From positions 62,001-126,000 of the forward strand of contig NZ_JALOCF010000001.1 of NCBI RefSeq assembly GCF_023227905.1: 64,000 nt of DNA, in the 5' to 3' direction. Each line of letters starts with the position of its first letter. Positions within the stretch are counted from its first letter, which is position 1. Under the pieces are notes generated by a model. It did no database searches. It was not told the origin of the DNA and saw only the letters and a program-made list of their open reading frames with translations. The stretch comes from Methylobacter sp. (GTDB taxonomy: Bacteria; Pseudomonadota; Gammaproteobacteria; Methylococcales; Methylomonadaceae). Below, one piece after another: positions 17,585 through 27,593 of this stretch. The translations under genes were made by a program, and so were the position numbers.

Positions 17585-18685
17585 ATGAGTGAAATTCAAA
17601 TATCCCTGGATACCCCAAAATCACTCAGCAAATTATCTGATGATCAATTTCAGGCTTTATTGCTTGAAGGCGTATCCAGAACATTTGCGCTGACCATCCC
17701 CCAACTGCCGGAAAAATTATACGGCGCAGTAGCCAACGCGTATTTGCTGTGCCGGATTGTCGATACTATTGAAGATGAAGTTTCTTTATCTCCAGCACAG
17801 AAAAAATATTTTTGCTCCGAATTTATTAATGTTGTAAAAACCGGCACCAATTCCGAGTCGTTTGCCGTAGATCTTGCACCGTTACTTTCAGATCAAACTA
17901 TTCCCGCCGAGCACACTTTGATTCACGTGCTTCCGAGAGTCATTGAAATCACTCATAAATTCGACCCCGACCAAATCGAAGCATTGGCTTCCTGCGTGGA
18001 AACCATGGCCGAAGGCATGCCGATTTTCCAAGCGCTGGATTTGCACGGCGGCCTTGCAACCATGGCCGACATGGACCTTTACTGCTATTACGTTGCCGGA
18101 TGCGTCGGCGAAATGCTGGCCAAGCTTTTTTGCCATTACTCGCCGGAAATCGCTGAGCACAAAGACGAACTGCTTACTCTGTCTGTTTCTTTTGGCCAGG
18201 GGCTGCAAATGACCAACATATTGAAAGACATCTGGGACGATGCTGGACGAGGCGTGTGCTGGTTACCGCAGGATATATTTACGGAAACAGGGTTCGATCT
18301 TAAAAACCTGACGCCGGAAACCAATGATGAAAACTTCAGAAAGGGCCTGGAACACTTGATCAGCATTGCTCATGGTCATTTGCATAACGCATTGAAATAT
18401 ACGCAACTGCTTCCCTCTCATGAAACCGGTATCCGCAACTTCTGCCTCTGGGCATTAGGCATGGCCGTTTTAACTTTAAAGAAAATTAAGCAAAATCTGG
18501 ATTTCAACAATTCCAACCAGGTCAAAATCACTCGCAACAGTGTTAAAGCGACCATTCTTGCAACCCGATTAACCGGACGCAGCAACGCTATGCTTAGTTT
18601 ACTTTTTAACCTAACAAGTAACGAACTCAAAACGCCCGACTGGACATACTCAACACCATCCTCAAAAGCCACGGCAAAACTTTAA
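17585..18685 (+). CDS. sqs: Squalene synthase
   Basis: A 366-residue trans-isoprenyl diphosphate synthase that condenses two farnesyl diphosphates and reduces the product to squalene. The first aspartate-rich motif is D60-TIE-D64 and the second is DIWDD, in NILKDIWDDAGRG. The single-protein type (about 360 residues, with EGVSRTFALTIPQLP) is closer to the full squalene synthase than to the split HpnC/HpnD pair, and no hpnC, hpnD or hpnE is nearby. A GTG 24 bases upstream is in frame; neither start has a good ribosome binding site and the ATG is chosen. It lies 11 bases before shc. Confidence 0.85.
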   Translation: MSEIQISLDTPKSLSKLSDDQFQALLLEGVSRTFALTIPQLPEKLYGAVANAYLLCRIVDTIEDEVSLSPAQKKYFCSEFINVVKTGTNSESFAVDLAPLLSDQTIPAEHTLIHVLPRVIEITHKFDPDQIEALASCVETMAEGMPIFQALDLHGGLATMADMDLYCYYVAGCVGEMLAKLFCHYSPEIAEHKDELLTLSVSFGQGLQMTNILKDIWDDAGRGVCWLPQDIFTETGFDLKNLTPETNDENFRKGLEHLISIAHGHLHNALKYTQLLPSHETGIRNFCLWALGMAVLTLKKIKQNLDFNNSNQVKITRNSVKATILATRLTGRSNAMLSLLFNLTSNELKTPDWTYSTPSSKATAKL

Positions 18686-18696
18686 GGACGTAACTT

Positions 18697-20652
18697 ATGT
18701 TTAATGAAACCATTTCAGAAGACACTACCAGCACTACTTCGAGTTCATCGAATACCGTTAATAACCTTGCATTTGACCTGAATAAAGCCATTAATAAAGC
18801 GCAGGAAAAATTATTAAGCCTGCAAGACAAAGACGGCTATTGGGTATTCGAACTGGAAGCCGATTGCACGATTCCATCAGAGTACATCATGATGATGCAC
18901 TACCTGGGTGAAATCGATGAGCCGCTACAAGCTAAAATTGCCAACTACTTGAGGTCTCGTCAATCCAAAGACGGCAGTTATCCGTTGTTTACCGGCGGCC
19001 CCGGCGACATCAGTTGCAGCGTTAAAGTCTATTACGCATTAAAGATGGCCGGCGATTCCATCGACGCGCCCCATATGGCCCAGTTAAGAAATTACATTCT
19101 CAATCAGGGCGGCGCAGCCAAAGCCAACGTATTTACCCGTATTGCATTAGCAACATTTGAGCAAGTGCCCTGGCGTGCCGTTCCTTACATCCCTGTCGAA
19201 ATCATGCTGTTTCCCAGCTGGTTTCCGTTCCATTTGGATAAAGTATCGTACTGGTCCAGAACCGTTATGGTGCCGTTGTTTATTCTTTGCACGTTAAAAG
19301 CAACCGCAAAGAACCCTAACAAGGTCAACATCCTGGAGCTTTTCGTTACCCATCCTGACGAAGAAAAACATTATTTTCCTGAAAGAACCACCCTGAATAA
19401 AATCTTTCTGGGCCTGGATAAACTGGGGCTGTTAACGCGCCCGTTAATTCCGCAAAAAGCCCATGAATTGGCGATTGAAAAAGCCAAAAACTGGTTTATT
19501 GAGCGGCTGAACGGCGAAGACGGCCTGGGCGGGATTTTCCCGGCGATGGTCAACGCTTACGAAGCCATGTTGCTGCTAGGCATGCCCAAAGATCATGAGC
19601 ATGTGGTCACTGCGCGTAAAGCCATCGACAAATTACTGGTCATCAATGAGCACGATGCTTACTGCCAGCCCTGTTTGTCTCCGGTTTGGGATACCGCGCT
19701 AACCGCACTGGCTTTACAGGAAGCCGACAAAGTAAGCAGCGCCCCAAGTCTGACTCGCGCCTACGACTGGCTTAAGAGCAAACAGTTATCCGACGAACCA
19801 GGCGACTGGCGGATTTCCAAGCCTGATTTGGCCGGTGGCGGCTGGGCATTTCAATTTGAAAACCCTCATTATCCCGATGTCGACGATACCGCGGTTGTTG
19901 CCTTTGCGATGGCGGAATCGAACCTGCCTCTTCTGGATGAACCGATACACCGCGCCACCCGCTGGATAGTCGGCATGCAATCCAAAAACGGCGGCTATGG
20001 TGCGTTTGACGTTGACAATACTCACTATTATTTGAATGAAATTCCGTTCGCCGATCACGGAGCATTGCTAGATCCTCCTACATCCGACGTTAGCGCGCGT
20101 TGCGCCATGCTGATGGCTAGAGTCGCCAAGGATCATGCCGAATATTTGCCGGCCCTGGAGCGCACTATCGAGTACCTCCGCAGCGAACAGGAGCAAGACG
20201 GCTCATGGTTTGGCCGTTGGGGCACCAACTATATCTACGGCACGTGGTCGGTATTGCTTGGACTGGAGCAAACCAACCTGCCTAAAACCGACCCAATCTA
20301 CACCAAAGCCGCTGTATGGCTGAAAAGCGTGCAACGCGCCGACGGCGGCTGGGGCGAAGACAATTACAGCTATCATGATGCGAGCCATAGCGGCAAATAC
20401 CGTTTCAGCACCGCATTCCAGACGGCCTGGGCTGTTTTGGCGCTGATGGCTGCGGGTGAGGCCCACAGTCCGGAAGTAAAAGCGGGTATTGATTTCATCT
20501 TGCGCAACCAGAAAGCGGACGGCGTATGGAATGACGAATGCTTTACCGCGCCCGGTTTTCCAAAAGTTTTTTACCTCAAATATCACGGTTACGACAAGTT
20601 CTTCCCGCTATGGGCTTTGGCTCGCTACCGTAACGAGCTCAATAGAAAGTGA
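18697..20652 (+). CDS. shc: Squalene-hopene cyclase
   Basis: A 651-residue membrane-associated enzyme that cyclises squalene to hopene and hopanol. The catalytic acid motif is D394-VDDT, and repeated QW motifs are visible in both halves (QDKDGYWVFELEAD, QSKNGGYGAFD, QEQDGSWFGRWG, QRADGGWGED). It has the usual alpha/alpha-barrel length. AAGGACG precedes the ATG. The stop overlaps the GTG start of hpnG (GTGA). The gene is also called hpnF. Confidence 0.97.
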   Translation: MFNETISEDTTSTTSSSSNTVNNLAFDLNKAINKAQEKLLSLQDKDGYWVFELEADCTIPSEYIMMMHYLGEIDEPLQAKIANYLRSRQSKDGSYPLFTGGPGDISCSVKVYYALKMAGDSIDAPHMAQLRNYILNQGGAAKANVFTRIALATFEQVPWRAVPYIPVEIMLFPSWFPFHLDKVSYWSRTVMVPLFILCTLKATAKNPNKVNILELFVTHPDEEKHYFPERTTLNKIFLGLDKLGLLTRPLIPQKAHELAIEKAKNWFIERLNGEDGLGGIFPAMVNAYEAMLLLGMPKDHEHVVTARKAIDKLLVINEHDAYCQPCLSPVWDTALTALALQEADKVSSAPSLTRAYDWLKSKQLSDEPGDWRISKPDLAGGGWAFQFENPHYPDVDDTAVVAFAMAESNLPLLDEPIHRATRWIVGMQSKNGGYGAFDVDNTHYYLNEIPFADHGALLDPPTSDVSARCAMLMARVAKDHAEYLPALERTIEYLRSEQEQDGSWFGRWGTNYIYGTWSVLLGLEQTNLPKTDPIYTKAAVWLKSVQRADGGWGEDNYSYHDASHSGKYRFSTAFQTAWAVLALMAAGEAHSPEVKAGIDFILRNQKADGVWNDECFTAPGFPKVFYLKYHGYDKFFPLWALARYRNELNRK

Positions 20653-21365
20653 TCACAGGTATTGTTGTAGCTTTACCGGAAGAACTCAGCACCCTGACCT
20701 CAAAAAAGATCGATAAAGGGTGCTGTGTTTTTATTACCGATACTATCGTTCTCGCCCATTCCGGCGCAGGCGCCGACAATGCACGAGCAGCATCCGAGCT
20801 ATTGCTTACCCACGGCGCGACCCGCCTGATCAGCTGGGGTTGCGCAGCCGCCCTCAGCGAATCGTTAAAGCCTGGCGACCTGATATTAGCCGATACCCTG
20901 ATTGATGCCGAAGGTCTTCAAATCGCTGTTCACGATGGCTGGCTCGGACTCACCAAAAACCTGATCCCAACCCGGCTAAAAACCCATACCGGCAGTTTAG
21001 TTGAAAGCCTTACCATCGTAGCTGCGGCCAGGGACAAAAAGCACCTGCATGCCCAAACCGGCGCAATTGCACTGGATATGGAAAGCGCGGCTATCGGCAC
21101 AGTTGCCTGGCAAAACAATCTGCCTTTTCTAGCTATCCGAACTGTTGCCGATCCGGTTCACATGAATTTGCCCAAAGCCATTAATCATTCTCTTAATGAT
21201 GAGGGCGACATCGTGTTAGCCAAATTGCTAGCATTTATCGCGTTACACCCGACTGAATTACCCGGACTGATTAAACTGGGCCTACATTTCAGTGCCGCAA
21301 AAAGCACGCTAAGATCGGTCGCCAAACAGCTCGACCAATTGGCGGCACTAGCCAGCCAAGCCTAA
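20649..21365 (+). CDS. hpnG: Hopanoid-associated nucleoside phosphorylase HpnG
   Basis: A 238-residue member of the purine nucleoside phosphorylase/MTA-SAH nucleosidase superfamily. HpnG removes adenine from adenosylhopane, giving a ribosylhopane intermediate. Supporting motifs are HSGAGADNARAASELL, LISWGCAAALS and the catalytic region ALDMESAAIGTVAWQNNLPFLAIRTVAD. Translation starts at GTG overlapping the shc stop, so translation is coupled. Its substrate is made by HpnH from the facing transcript. Confidence 0.93.
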   Translation: MITGIVVALPEELSTLTSKKIDKGCCVFITDTIVLAHSGAGADNARAASELLLTHGATRLISWGCAAALSESLKPGDLILADTLIDAEGLQIAVHDGWLGLTKNLIPTRLKTHTGSLVESLTIVAAARDKKHLHAQTGAIALDMESAAIGTVAWQNNLPFLAIRTVADPVHMNLPKAINHSLNDEGDIVLAKLLAFIALHPTELPGLIKLGLHFSAAKSTLRSVAKQLDQLAALASQA

Positions 21366-21373
21366 TAAGCAGT

Positions 21374-23989
21374 ATGTCATCTTTTTTCAACACCCTTACC
21401 GGCTGGTGCGAGCGACAAATCATGCGCTGCCCGTGGACGCTGTTATTGTTATCCCTGTTGCTGTGCGGCACCACGTTGTACTATTCCATTAAAAACCTGG
21501 AGATCAACACCAATACAGCTGAAATGCTATCGCCGGACTTGCCATTCCAGAAAAACCAGGCGCGGTTTAATCAGGCATTTCCGGAGGATGCGACGACCAT
21601 CATTTTGGTGGTTGAGGCCGAAACGCCGGAAGAATCCTCTCAAGCCGCCAACCAGCTGGTCGATCAGCTGGCCCAGGAAAACGACCGTTTTGAATCTGTC
21701 TATATACCTACAGATAATGCTTTCTTCAGACAGCAGGCATTGCTCTACCTCGATCAAAACGATTTGGATAATTTTGCCCAAAAACTCACCGATGCCCAGC
21801 CTTTTATAGGCCACCTGGCCCAAAACTATCATCTTGAAGGCCTGTTCGGCATTATCAGCCAAGCGCTTAATCGCCACGATCATGCCTTGCCGATGGACTT
21901 GAACCCGATACTCCTTGCCATTGACGATGCCCTAAAAAGCCAGCTGACCGGCCAGTCGCATTATTTATCCTGGCAAAACATACTGTCCGCCGACAACTAC
22001 AAAGAGGCAGCGCAACCCAGATTTAACCGGACGATTGTCATCGCCAAACCTAAAATGCATTTCAATGAAATGCTACCCGCAGATGTCGCGCTTTCTGCAG
22101 CACGCGAAATCAGCCACGCCATCATGGCGGAAAATCCGTCGCTCAATATTCGCATAACCGGCGAAACCGCACTGGAACACGAAGAACTTGAGAGCGTGAC
22201 CAAAGGCGCCACTTTCTCCGGTTTGTTGTCGCTGGTTCTAGTGTTTGCAATTCAATGGATAGGGCTGCGTTCGGTCAAGTTGTTGATTACAACCTATATT
22301 GTCCTGGTTATGGGATTGATATTGACCGCCGGATTCGCCGCTATCACCGTAGGGCATTTGAATGTCATTTCGATTGCATTTGCCAGCTTATATATCGGAC
22401 TGGGAGTCGATTACGCAATTCATATCTGCCTGCATTATCGCGAAGGCAAAGCCAATGGCTTATCGAATAGCGAAGCCATCCTGGACAGCATCCGCGATGT
22501 CGGCTCTTCGCTGTTTTTATGCGCATTGGCCACCGCGATCGGTTTTTTTGCCTTCATCCCCACAGATTATGCCGGCGTATCCGAGCTGGGCATTATTTCA
22601 GGCGGCGGTATCTTTATCGGCCTGATTATTTCCTTGACGGTATTACCCGCCCTGTTCAGCGTTTTTTCTGTCAACAATGTGCAACCGATACGTTCGCCAT
22701 TAACCCCGGCATTTATTATTACCTTCCCGTTTCGCTTTTCAACCGGCATTCGAGTCGTTTCCATATTGCTGGGCATCGGCGCCTGCTTTGTGCTGACCGA
22801 TCTTACCTTTGATTACAACCCTATCAATCTCAGAGATCCAAACAGCGAATCGGTCTTAACCATTAAAGAACTGTTAAAGTCCAAAACCGACTCCCCGTTT
22901 GCACTGACCGCTTTAGCCAACAATCTTGAAGATACAGACAAAATCACTGCCCAGCTTAAGCAGCAACCATCAGTGCATGAAACCATCACCCTGGCGAGTT
23001 TTGTAGCTAAAGATCAGGAAGAAAAACTGACGACGATTGAAGATTTAAATATGATGCTGGGCGGGCAACTTGAAAACTTTGACAACACGCTCGATACCGC
23101 CAACCAACAGACGGCATTAATCAAGTTCAATGAAGCGTTGAAAAAAGCCATTATTGAAAAATCCCCGAATGTGCCGCAACAAACCTTGCAGCAATTACAG
23201 CAACGCATCGAAGCGTTCATGCAACAGGCAGACGCCACTCAGGCGCCAACAGCAAGCTACGTGCAACTGGAAAAAAACATTTTAGGACTGCTGCCGTTCA
23301 CCATAGAACGCCTGCGAACCAGTCTGACGGCAACGCCGTTCGGCTTGGATGATTTACCGCTAGAGATAAAGTCCCACTGGATCAGCGCTACCGGCCTTTA
23401 CAGAGTTTTGATCACACCTGAAAAAGACCAAAACAAGCCTGAGAATTTAAAAGAATTTGTGACTCAGGTGCAGACCGTCGATAACTCGGTTTCCGGCCTG
23501 CCGATTATTAATCAGGCGGGCGGCGATGCTATTGTCAAGGCATTTATTAATGCCTTTAGCGGTGCTTTTATAGCCATTGTGGTGTTATTATTGCTGATGT
23601 ACAGAAGCGTCAGAAAGACCTTACTGGTTATCATGCCATTATTGTTAGCTGCTTTGCTAACCGGTGCAACCAACGTGTTACTGGATAACCCTTTCAATTT
23701 TGCCAATATCATCGCCCTGCCCTTGCTGCTCGGCATGGGTATCGACAGCAGTATCCTTATCATGCACAGACACCATTCCAGTTCGAGTGAAGATCAAAAT
23801 TTGCTGCAAAGCAGCACCACTCGAGGCATTATTTTCAGTTCCATAACGACCTTGTGCAGTTTTTCAAGCCTTGCTTTCACCGCCCATCAGGGCATGGCAA
23901 GCATGGGCTTAGTATTGGCCATAGGCCTTACTTTCACAGTGATGTGTTCTTTAATAGTCCTGCCTGCTTTCAGCGGCAAAAGAATTTAA
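21374..23989 (+). CDS. hpnN: Hopanoid-associated RND transporter HpnN
   Basis: An 871-residue RND-superfamily inner-membrane protein of the MmpL-like type. HpnN moves hopanoids from the inner to the outer membrane. It shows the two-fold layout: one N-terminal helix, a large periplasmic loop, a block of about five helices near residues 275-430, then a second loop and a second block near 725-865. The IGLGVDYAIHICLHYREG and LGMGIDSSILIMHRHH segments are the paired transmembrane motifs of the family. It follows hpnG after 8 bases in the shc operon. No periplasmic adaptor gene is adjacent; HpnM and MlaA may take the next step. Confidence 0.92.
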   Translation: MSSFFNTLTGWCERQIMRCPWTLLLLSLLLCGTTLYYSIKNLEINTNTAEMLSPDLPFQKNQARFNQAFPEDATTIILVVEAETPEESSQAANQLVDQLAQENDRFESVYIPTDNAFFRQQALLYLDQNDLDNFAQKLTDAQPFIGHLAQNYHLEGLFGIISQALNRHDHALPMDLNPILLAIDDALKSQLTGQSHYLSWQNILSADNYKEAAQPRFNRTIVIAKPKMHFNEMLPADVALSAAREISHAIMAENPSLNIRITGETALEHEELESVTKGATFSGLLSLVLVFAIQWIGLRSVKLLITTYIVLVMGLILTAGFAAITVGHLNVISIAFASLYIGLGVDYAIHICLHYREGKANGLSNSEAILDSIRDVGSSLFLCALATAIGFFAFIPTDYAGVSELGIISGGGIFIGLIISLTVLPALFSVFSVNNVQPIRSPLTPAFIITFPFRFSTGIRVVSILLGIGACFVLTDLTFDYNPINLRDPNSESVLTIKELLKSKTDSPFALTALANNLEDTDKITAQLKQQPSVHETITLASFVAKDQEEKLTTIEDLNMMLGGQLENFDNTLDTANQQTALIKFNEALKKAIIEKSPNVPQQTLQQLQQRIEAFMQQADATQAPTASYVQLEKNILGLLPFTIERLRTSLTATPFGLDDLPLEIKSHWISATGLYRVLITPEKDQNKPENLKEFVTQVQTVDNSVSGLPIINQAGGDAIVKAFINAFSGAFIAIVVLLLLMYRSVRKTLLVIMPLLLAALLTGATNVLLDNPFNFANIIALPLLLGMGIDSSILIMHRHHSSSSEDQNLLQSSTTRGIIFSSITTLCSFSSLAFTAHQGMASMGLVLAIGLTFTVMCSLIVLPAFSGKRI

Positions 23990-24004
23990 TTTTTGAGGTA
24001 TCTA

Positions 24005-25390
24005 ATGTCATTCAGCATCGCCGAACTTTTTTCTCAACACAGCACTGATAAATTTGATCTGCACGAACAACATTTAAACAATCAAATGGTCAGAGTGTTA
24101 AAGACCATAGGCTATGACCGCCACTACCAAAAAGCTGTCGGACAATATCTCTATGATCAGGAAGGCACGGAATATCTGGATTTGCTTAGCGGCTTCGGTG
24201 TATTTGCGATCGGCCGCAACCATCCGTCCGTTATCAGTGCATTGACTGAGACCTTAACGCTGGAACTGCCCAATTTGGTGCAAATGGATGTATCGGTACT
24301 CAGCGGATTGCTGGCGCAGGAAATCCTGAAAACCACGCCGGACAACCTGAACAAGATGTTCTTTTGCAACTCGGGCACCGAAGCTGTAGAAGCCGCGATC
24401 AAATTTGCCCGCTATACGACCAAGCGTGAAAAAATCGTCTTCTGCGAACACGGCTATCACGGCTTGACCATGGGATCGTTGTCATTAAACGGCGAAAACA
24501 TTTTCCGCGAAGGTTTCGGCCCCTTGCTGCCCGGTTGCAGCGCTGTACCTTTTAATGATCTTGCTGCGTTGGAACAGGCGTTAAGCAACAAAGACGTTGC
24601 CGCTTTCATCGTCGAGCCTATTCAAGGCAAAGGCGTTAATGTTCCTGATGACAATTATTTGCCGGAAGTCGAACGCTTATGCAAAAAATACGGCACTTTG
24701 TTTGTCGCCGATGAAGTTCAAACCGGCTTGGGCCGCACCGGAAAATTCTGGGCGATCGACCATTGGAACGTCAAACCGGATATGATCTGCATGGCTAAAG
24801 CCCTGTCCGGCGGCTTTGTGCCGGTCGGCGCGGTTGCCATCACCCAAAAAATCATGGATACCGTTTATAACCGCATGGACCGAGCTGTCGTGCATGGCTC
24901 GACTTTCTCCAAAAACAATATGGCGATGGCGGCAGGACTTGCGACGCTGCATGTGATGGAAGACGAAAAGCTGGTGGAAAACAGCATGAAAGTCGGCACC
25001 GACATTATCGACAGCCTGAACGCCATGACCGGAAAATATGAATTCCTAAAAGAAGCGCGCGGCAGAGGCATGATGATTGCCATTGAATTCCAATCACCCA
25101 AGAGCCTGAAACTGAAAGCGGCTTGGGCGATGCTGGAAGCGGCCAATAAGGGCTTGTTCTGCCAGATGATCACCATTCCTTTATTTAAAGAGCATCACAT
25201 TTTGACTCAGGTTGCAGGGCATGGCATGAACGTTGTCAAACTGTTGCCGCCGTTAAATTTAACGCAAAAAGACCGCGATACGATAGTCAACTCATTTGAT
25301 AAGGCTGTAGCCGATACCCACCAAATCCCCGGCTCTATCTGGGATTTAGGAAAGAATCTGGCTAGCCATGCCTTGAAAGGCAAAAAATAA
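24005..25390 (+). CDS. hpnO: Hopanoid aminotransferase HpnO
   Basis: A 461-residue class III PLP-dependent aminotransferase, related to ornithine and 4-aminobutyrate aminotransferases. HpnO is required to make aminobacteriohopane-polyols by amination of the hopanoid side chain. The PLP-binding lysine lies in DMICMAKALSGGFVPVG, and FVADEVQTGLGRTG carries the cofactor-contacting aspartate. The frame extends 12 bases upstream, but the ATG at 24005 follows a GAGG site at 6 bases. Its position behind shc-hpnG-hpnN supports the hopanoid role over amino acid metabolism. Aminotriols and related polyols are typical of methanotrophs. Confidence 0.9.
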   Translation: MSFSIAELFSQHSTDKFDLHEQHLNNQMVRVLKTIGYDRHYQKAVGQYLYDQEGTEYLDLLSGFGVFAIGRNHPSVISALTETLTLELPNLVQMDVSVLSGLLAQEILKTTPDNLNKMFFCNSGTEAVEAAIKFARYTTKREKIVFCEHGYHGLTMGSLSLNGENIFREGFGPLLPGCSAVPFNDLAALEQALSNKDVAAFIVEPIQGKGVNVPDDNYLPEVERLCKKYGTLFVADEVQTGLGRTGKFWAIDHWNVKPDMICMAKALSGGFVPVGAVAITQKIMDTVYNRMDRAVVHGSTFSKNNMAMAAGLATLHVMEDEKLVENSMKVGTDIIDSLNAMTGKYEFLKEARGRGMMIAIEFQSPKSLKLKAAWAMLEAANKGLFCQMITIPLFKEHHILTQVAGHGMNVVKLLPPLNLTQKDRDTIVNSFDKAVADTHQIPGSIWDLGKNLASHALKGKK

Positions 25391-25437
25391 TAAAGGCTAG
25401 AGCAAAAGAACGCGAATATTAAAAGCAGGTGCCTCTA

Positions 25438-25474
25438 CGACTGCATGGACGCAGGAGCAGGAGCAGTTGCCGAG
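25438..25474. repeat. GCAGGAG-type dispersed repeat
   Basis: CGACTGCATGGACGCAGGAG, then CAGGAGCAGTTGCCGAG. It is a shortened copy of the element at 10177-10224, in the 198-base gap between hpnO and the copC-like gene. Confidence 0.6.
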
Positions 25475-25588
25475 GCGACGCAGATGAATGTGATGAGTGC
25501 AGATAGCTTCATAAATCCTATTCAATCATGGTTAACAGCGTTCTATTATTAATCTGCATGTGCAAATAGTTACAAACTGGAAAAAGCA

Positions 25589-25945
25589 ATGAAAAAAATC
25601 ATTCCACTATGTTTATTTTTTATAACTTTGTGCCCTCCGCACTGGGCGGCCGCTCATGCGGTGATAACCGATTATTCACTAAAAATCACGCCCATCCATG
25701 CCAATAGTCCGGGGAACGTCGAACTGTCGTTTAATTCCCATATAGAACTGGGCTTGTCGCAAATTTTTCTAGTCAGCAAAGGCGACAAACATCAACTCTT
25801 AACGGTCACCAATGGCACAAAACAAGGTCAGATTATTATCCAGATTCCGCCAGTGGAAGCTGGCGACTATGCCCTCAGATTTAAAGTCTTCGCTGCTGAC
25901 GGTCATTTAACCGAAGACGTTATTCACTTTTCCGTTTCCAAATAG
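25589..25945 (+). CDS. copC: CopC-domain periplasmic copper-binding protein
   Basis: A 118-residue exported protein with a CopC fold. After cleavage the mature protein would start with HAVITDYSLK, giving the N-terminal histidine that CopC uses for Cu(II). The C-terminal AADGHLTEDVIHFSV provides the conserved Asp and His of the same site. It probably binds copper in the periplasm and hands it to the CopD protein encoded 9 bases downstream. In a methanotroph this would bear on copper supply. It sits between hopanoid and isoprenoid genes without an obvious reason. Confidence 0.85.
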   Translation: MKKIIPLCLFFITLCPPHWAAAHAVITDYSLKITPIHANSPGNVELSFNSHIELGLSQIFLVSKGDKHQLLTVTNGTKQGQIIIQIPPVEAGDYALRFKVFAADGHLTEDVIHFSVSK

Positions 25946-25954
25946 GAGTTGGCA

Positions 25955-27592
25955 ATGGCCGGCATAGCTGATTTTCTCGATTCTCTTATTGGCGGGTTTG
26001 ACCTGATTTGTTATTCACTGGCAATCGGCGGCCTGTTCTGGGGGCTTTTTGTGTTGCGTCCGTGGCATAACCAAGGCGGATACCCGGCGGTATTAATGCA
26101 AAAAACCGTCACCCTTATTTATAAAGGCGGCTTTTGGCTGGCTGCGGCTCAACTTTTCAAAATTGTGCTCAAAGTTTGGTTAATGACCGCCGTACTTGAG
26201 CGCTGGCCGTTTCCCGAATTCGCCGGCACCACACAATTCATAGGCGGCATAGTACGCACAATACTGACTGTGGTTTTGGCGGGTTACTGTTATCAATACC
26301 TCAGCAAAAATCCCGGCTCCAAGCAGCACTGGATAACCGCCGGCATTGTCGCCTTGCCGATGATCATTTCAGGCGCTTGGCTGGTACATGGCGCCGGGCG
26401 TTTTGAAAATCAGTTTATCTTAATGTCGATGACAGTCATCCACCAGCTGGCCGCAGCCGCCTGGATCGGCGGTGTTTTCCAGCTGGTCAACATTTGGCTG
26501 CTACGTAGCAGCAAGCAGGTTCCTGCCGAATTATGGCCTTTATTGCTTAAGCGTTTTTCTACATTCGGCATAGCCTCGGTTGCAATGATCCTGATTTCGG
26601 GTCTGCCTATTGCACTGCAATACATCGACACCTGGAACGGCCTGATCGGTACCGGCTACGGCAATTTATTAATGGTTAAAATCGTCTTAATGGGCATAGC
26701 CCTGGGTTTTGCCTTTTTAAACAAATCCGCAGTATCGGCATTCGGTTTTTCAGGCAATGGTCACGCATTAAATAACCGCGTCCCTTACTACATTGAAGCG
26801 GAAACCTTTGTGCTGATCACCTTGCTGTTTACTGCCGCCAGCCTGGCGTCTCAGCCTCCGGCCATTGATATTCCGACCCTGACCGCAAGCTGGCAGGAAG
26901 TCTTGAACACCTTTGCTCCGCAAATCCCCCAAACCAGTTCGCCAACCCATACCGACTTGATTGCCGGTGAAGCCGGGCGCGTTGCCATTGTCGGCCAAGT
27001 GCCGTCGCTCGCGGCAACCGAATGGTCGAACTACAACCATAACATTGCCGGTATCTTTTTGACCGTAATGAGCTTTTTTGCAATGCTATCTTACGTAAAA
27101 AAACCGGGATTTGAACACTGCAAATATTGGCCGTTGGGCTTTGTCGGTCTGGGGATTTTCCTGTTTTTCCGCAGCGACGCCGAAACCTGGCCCTTGGGTC
27201 CTATAGGCTTCTGGGAGAGCACATTTAATAACGGTGAAGTGTTGCAGCACCGGATTGCGACCCTACTGGTATTTGTACTCGGCATTATGGAACTCACTGC
27301 CAGAATAACCAAAAACCCAACCAGCAAATTACCGTTTGTCTTTCCATTGCTGGCGGCTTTTGGCGGTTTGATGCTGCTGACCCATTCACATGTCGGCTTT
27401 CAACCCAAAAGTGCTTTTCTTATCCAGGTCGGCCATACCATGATGGGAATTTTTTCCCTTATTCTGGCATGCGGCCGGTGGCTGGAGTTGAAATTAGACA
27501 GACCGGGCAAGGAAATTGCCGGTTTTATTTCTGTTGCCGCCCTGTTTCAGATTGGCATCATCCTGATGTTCTATCGCGAACCTCTTTACTAA
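25955..27592 (+). CDS. copD: CopD-domain inner-membrane protein
   Basis: A 545-residue polytopic membrane protein. The central part (about residues 100-300, with WLVHGAGRF and TVIHQLAAAAWIGGVFQL) is the CopD copper-resistance domain, thought to take copper across the inner membrane with CopC. The frame has about 12 hydrophobic segments and a C-terminal extension (about 350-545) with two further His-containing helices (LLTHSHVGF, QVGHTMMG) beyond the basic CopD unit. An AGGAG site 6 bases before the ATG at 25955 favours it over the TTG 6 bases earlier. It ends 1 base before the dxs ATG. Confidence 0.82.
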   Translation: MAGIADFLDSLIGGFDLICYSLAIGGLFWGLFVLRPWHNQGGYPAVLMQKTVTLIYKGGFWLAAAQLFKIVLKVWLMTAVLERWPFPEFAGTTQFIGGIVRTILTVVLAGYCYQYLSKNPGSKQHWITAGIVALPMIISGAWLVHGAGRFENQFILMSMTVIHQLAAAAWIGGVFQLVNIWLLRSSKQVPAELWPLLLKRFSTFGIASVAMILISGLPIALQYIDTWNGLIGTGYGNLLMVKIVLMGIALGFAFLNKSAVSAFGFSGNGHALNNRVPYYIEAETFVLITLLFTAASLASQPPAIDIPTLTASWQEVLNTFAPQIPQTSSPTHTDLIAGEAGRVAIVGQVPSLAATEWSNYNHNIAGIFLTVMSFFAMLSYVKKPGFEHCKYWPLGFVGLGIFLFFRSDAETWPLGPIGFWESTFNNGEVLQHRIATLLVFVLGIMELTARITKNPTSKLPFVFPLLAAFGGLMLLTHSHVGFQPKSAFLIQVGHTMMGIFSLILACGRWLELKLDRPGKEIAGFISVAALFQIGIILMFYREPLY

Positions 27593-27593
27593 T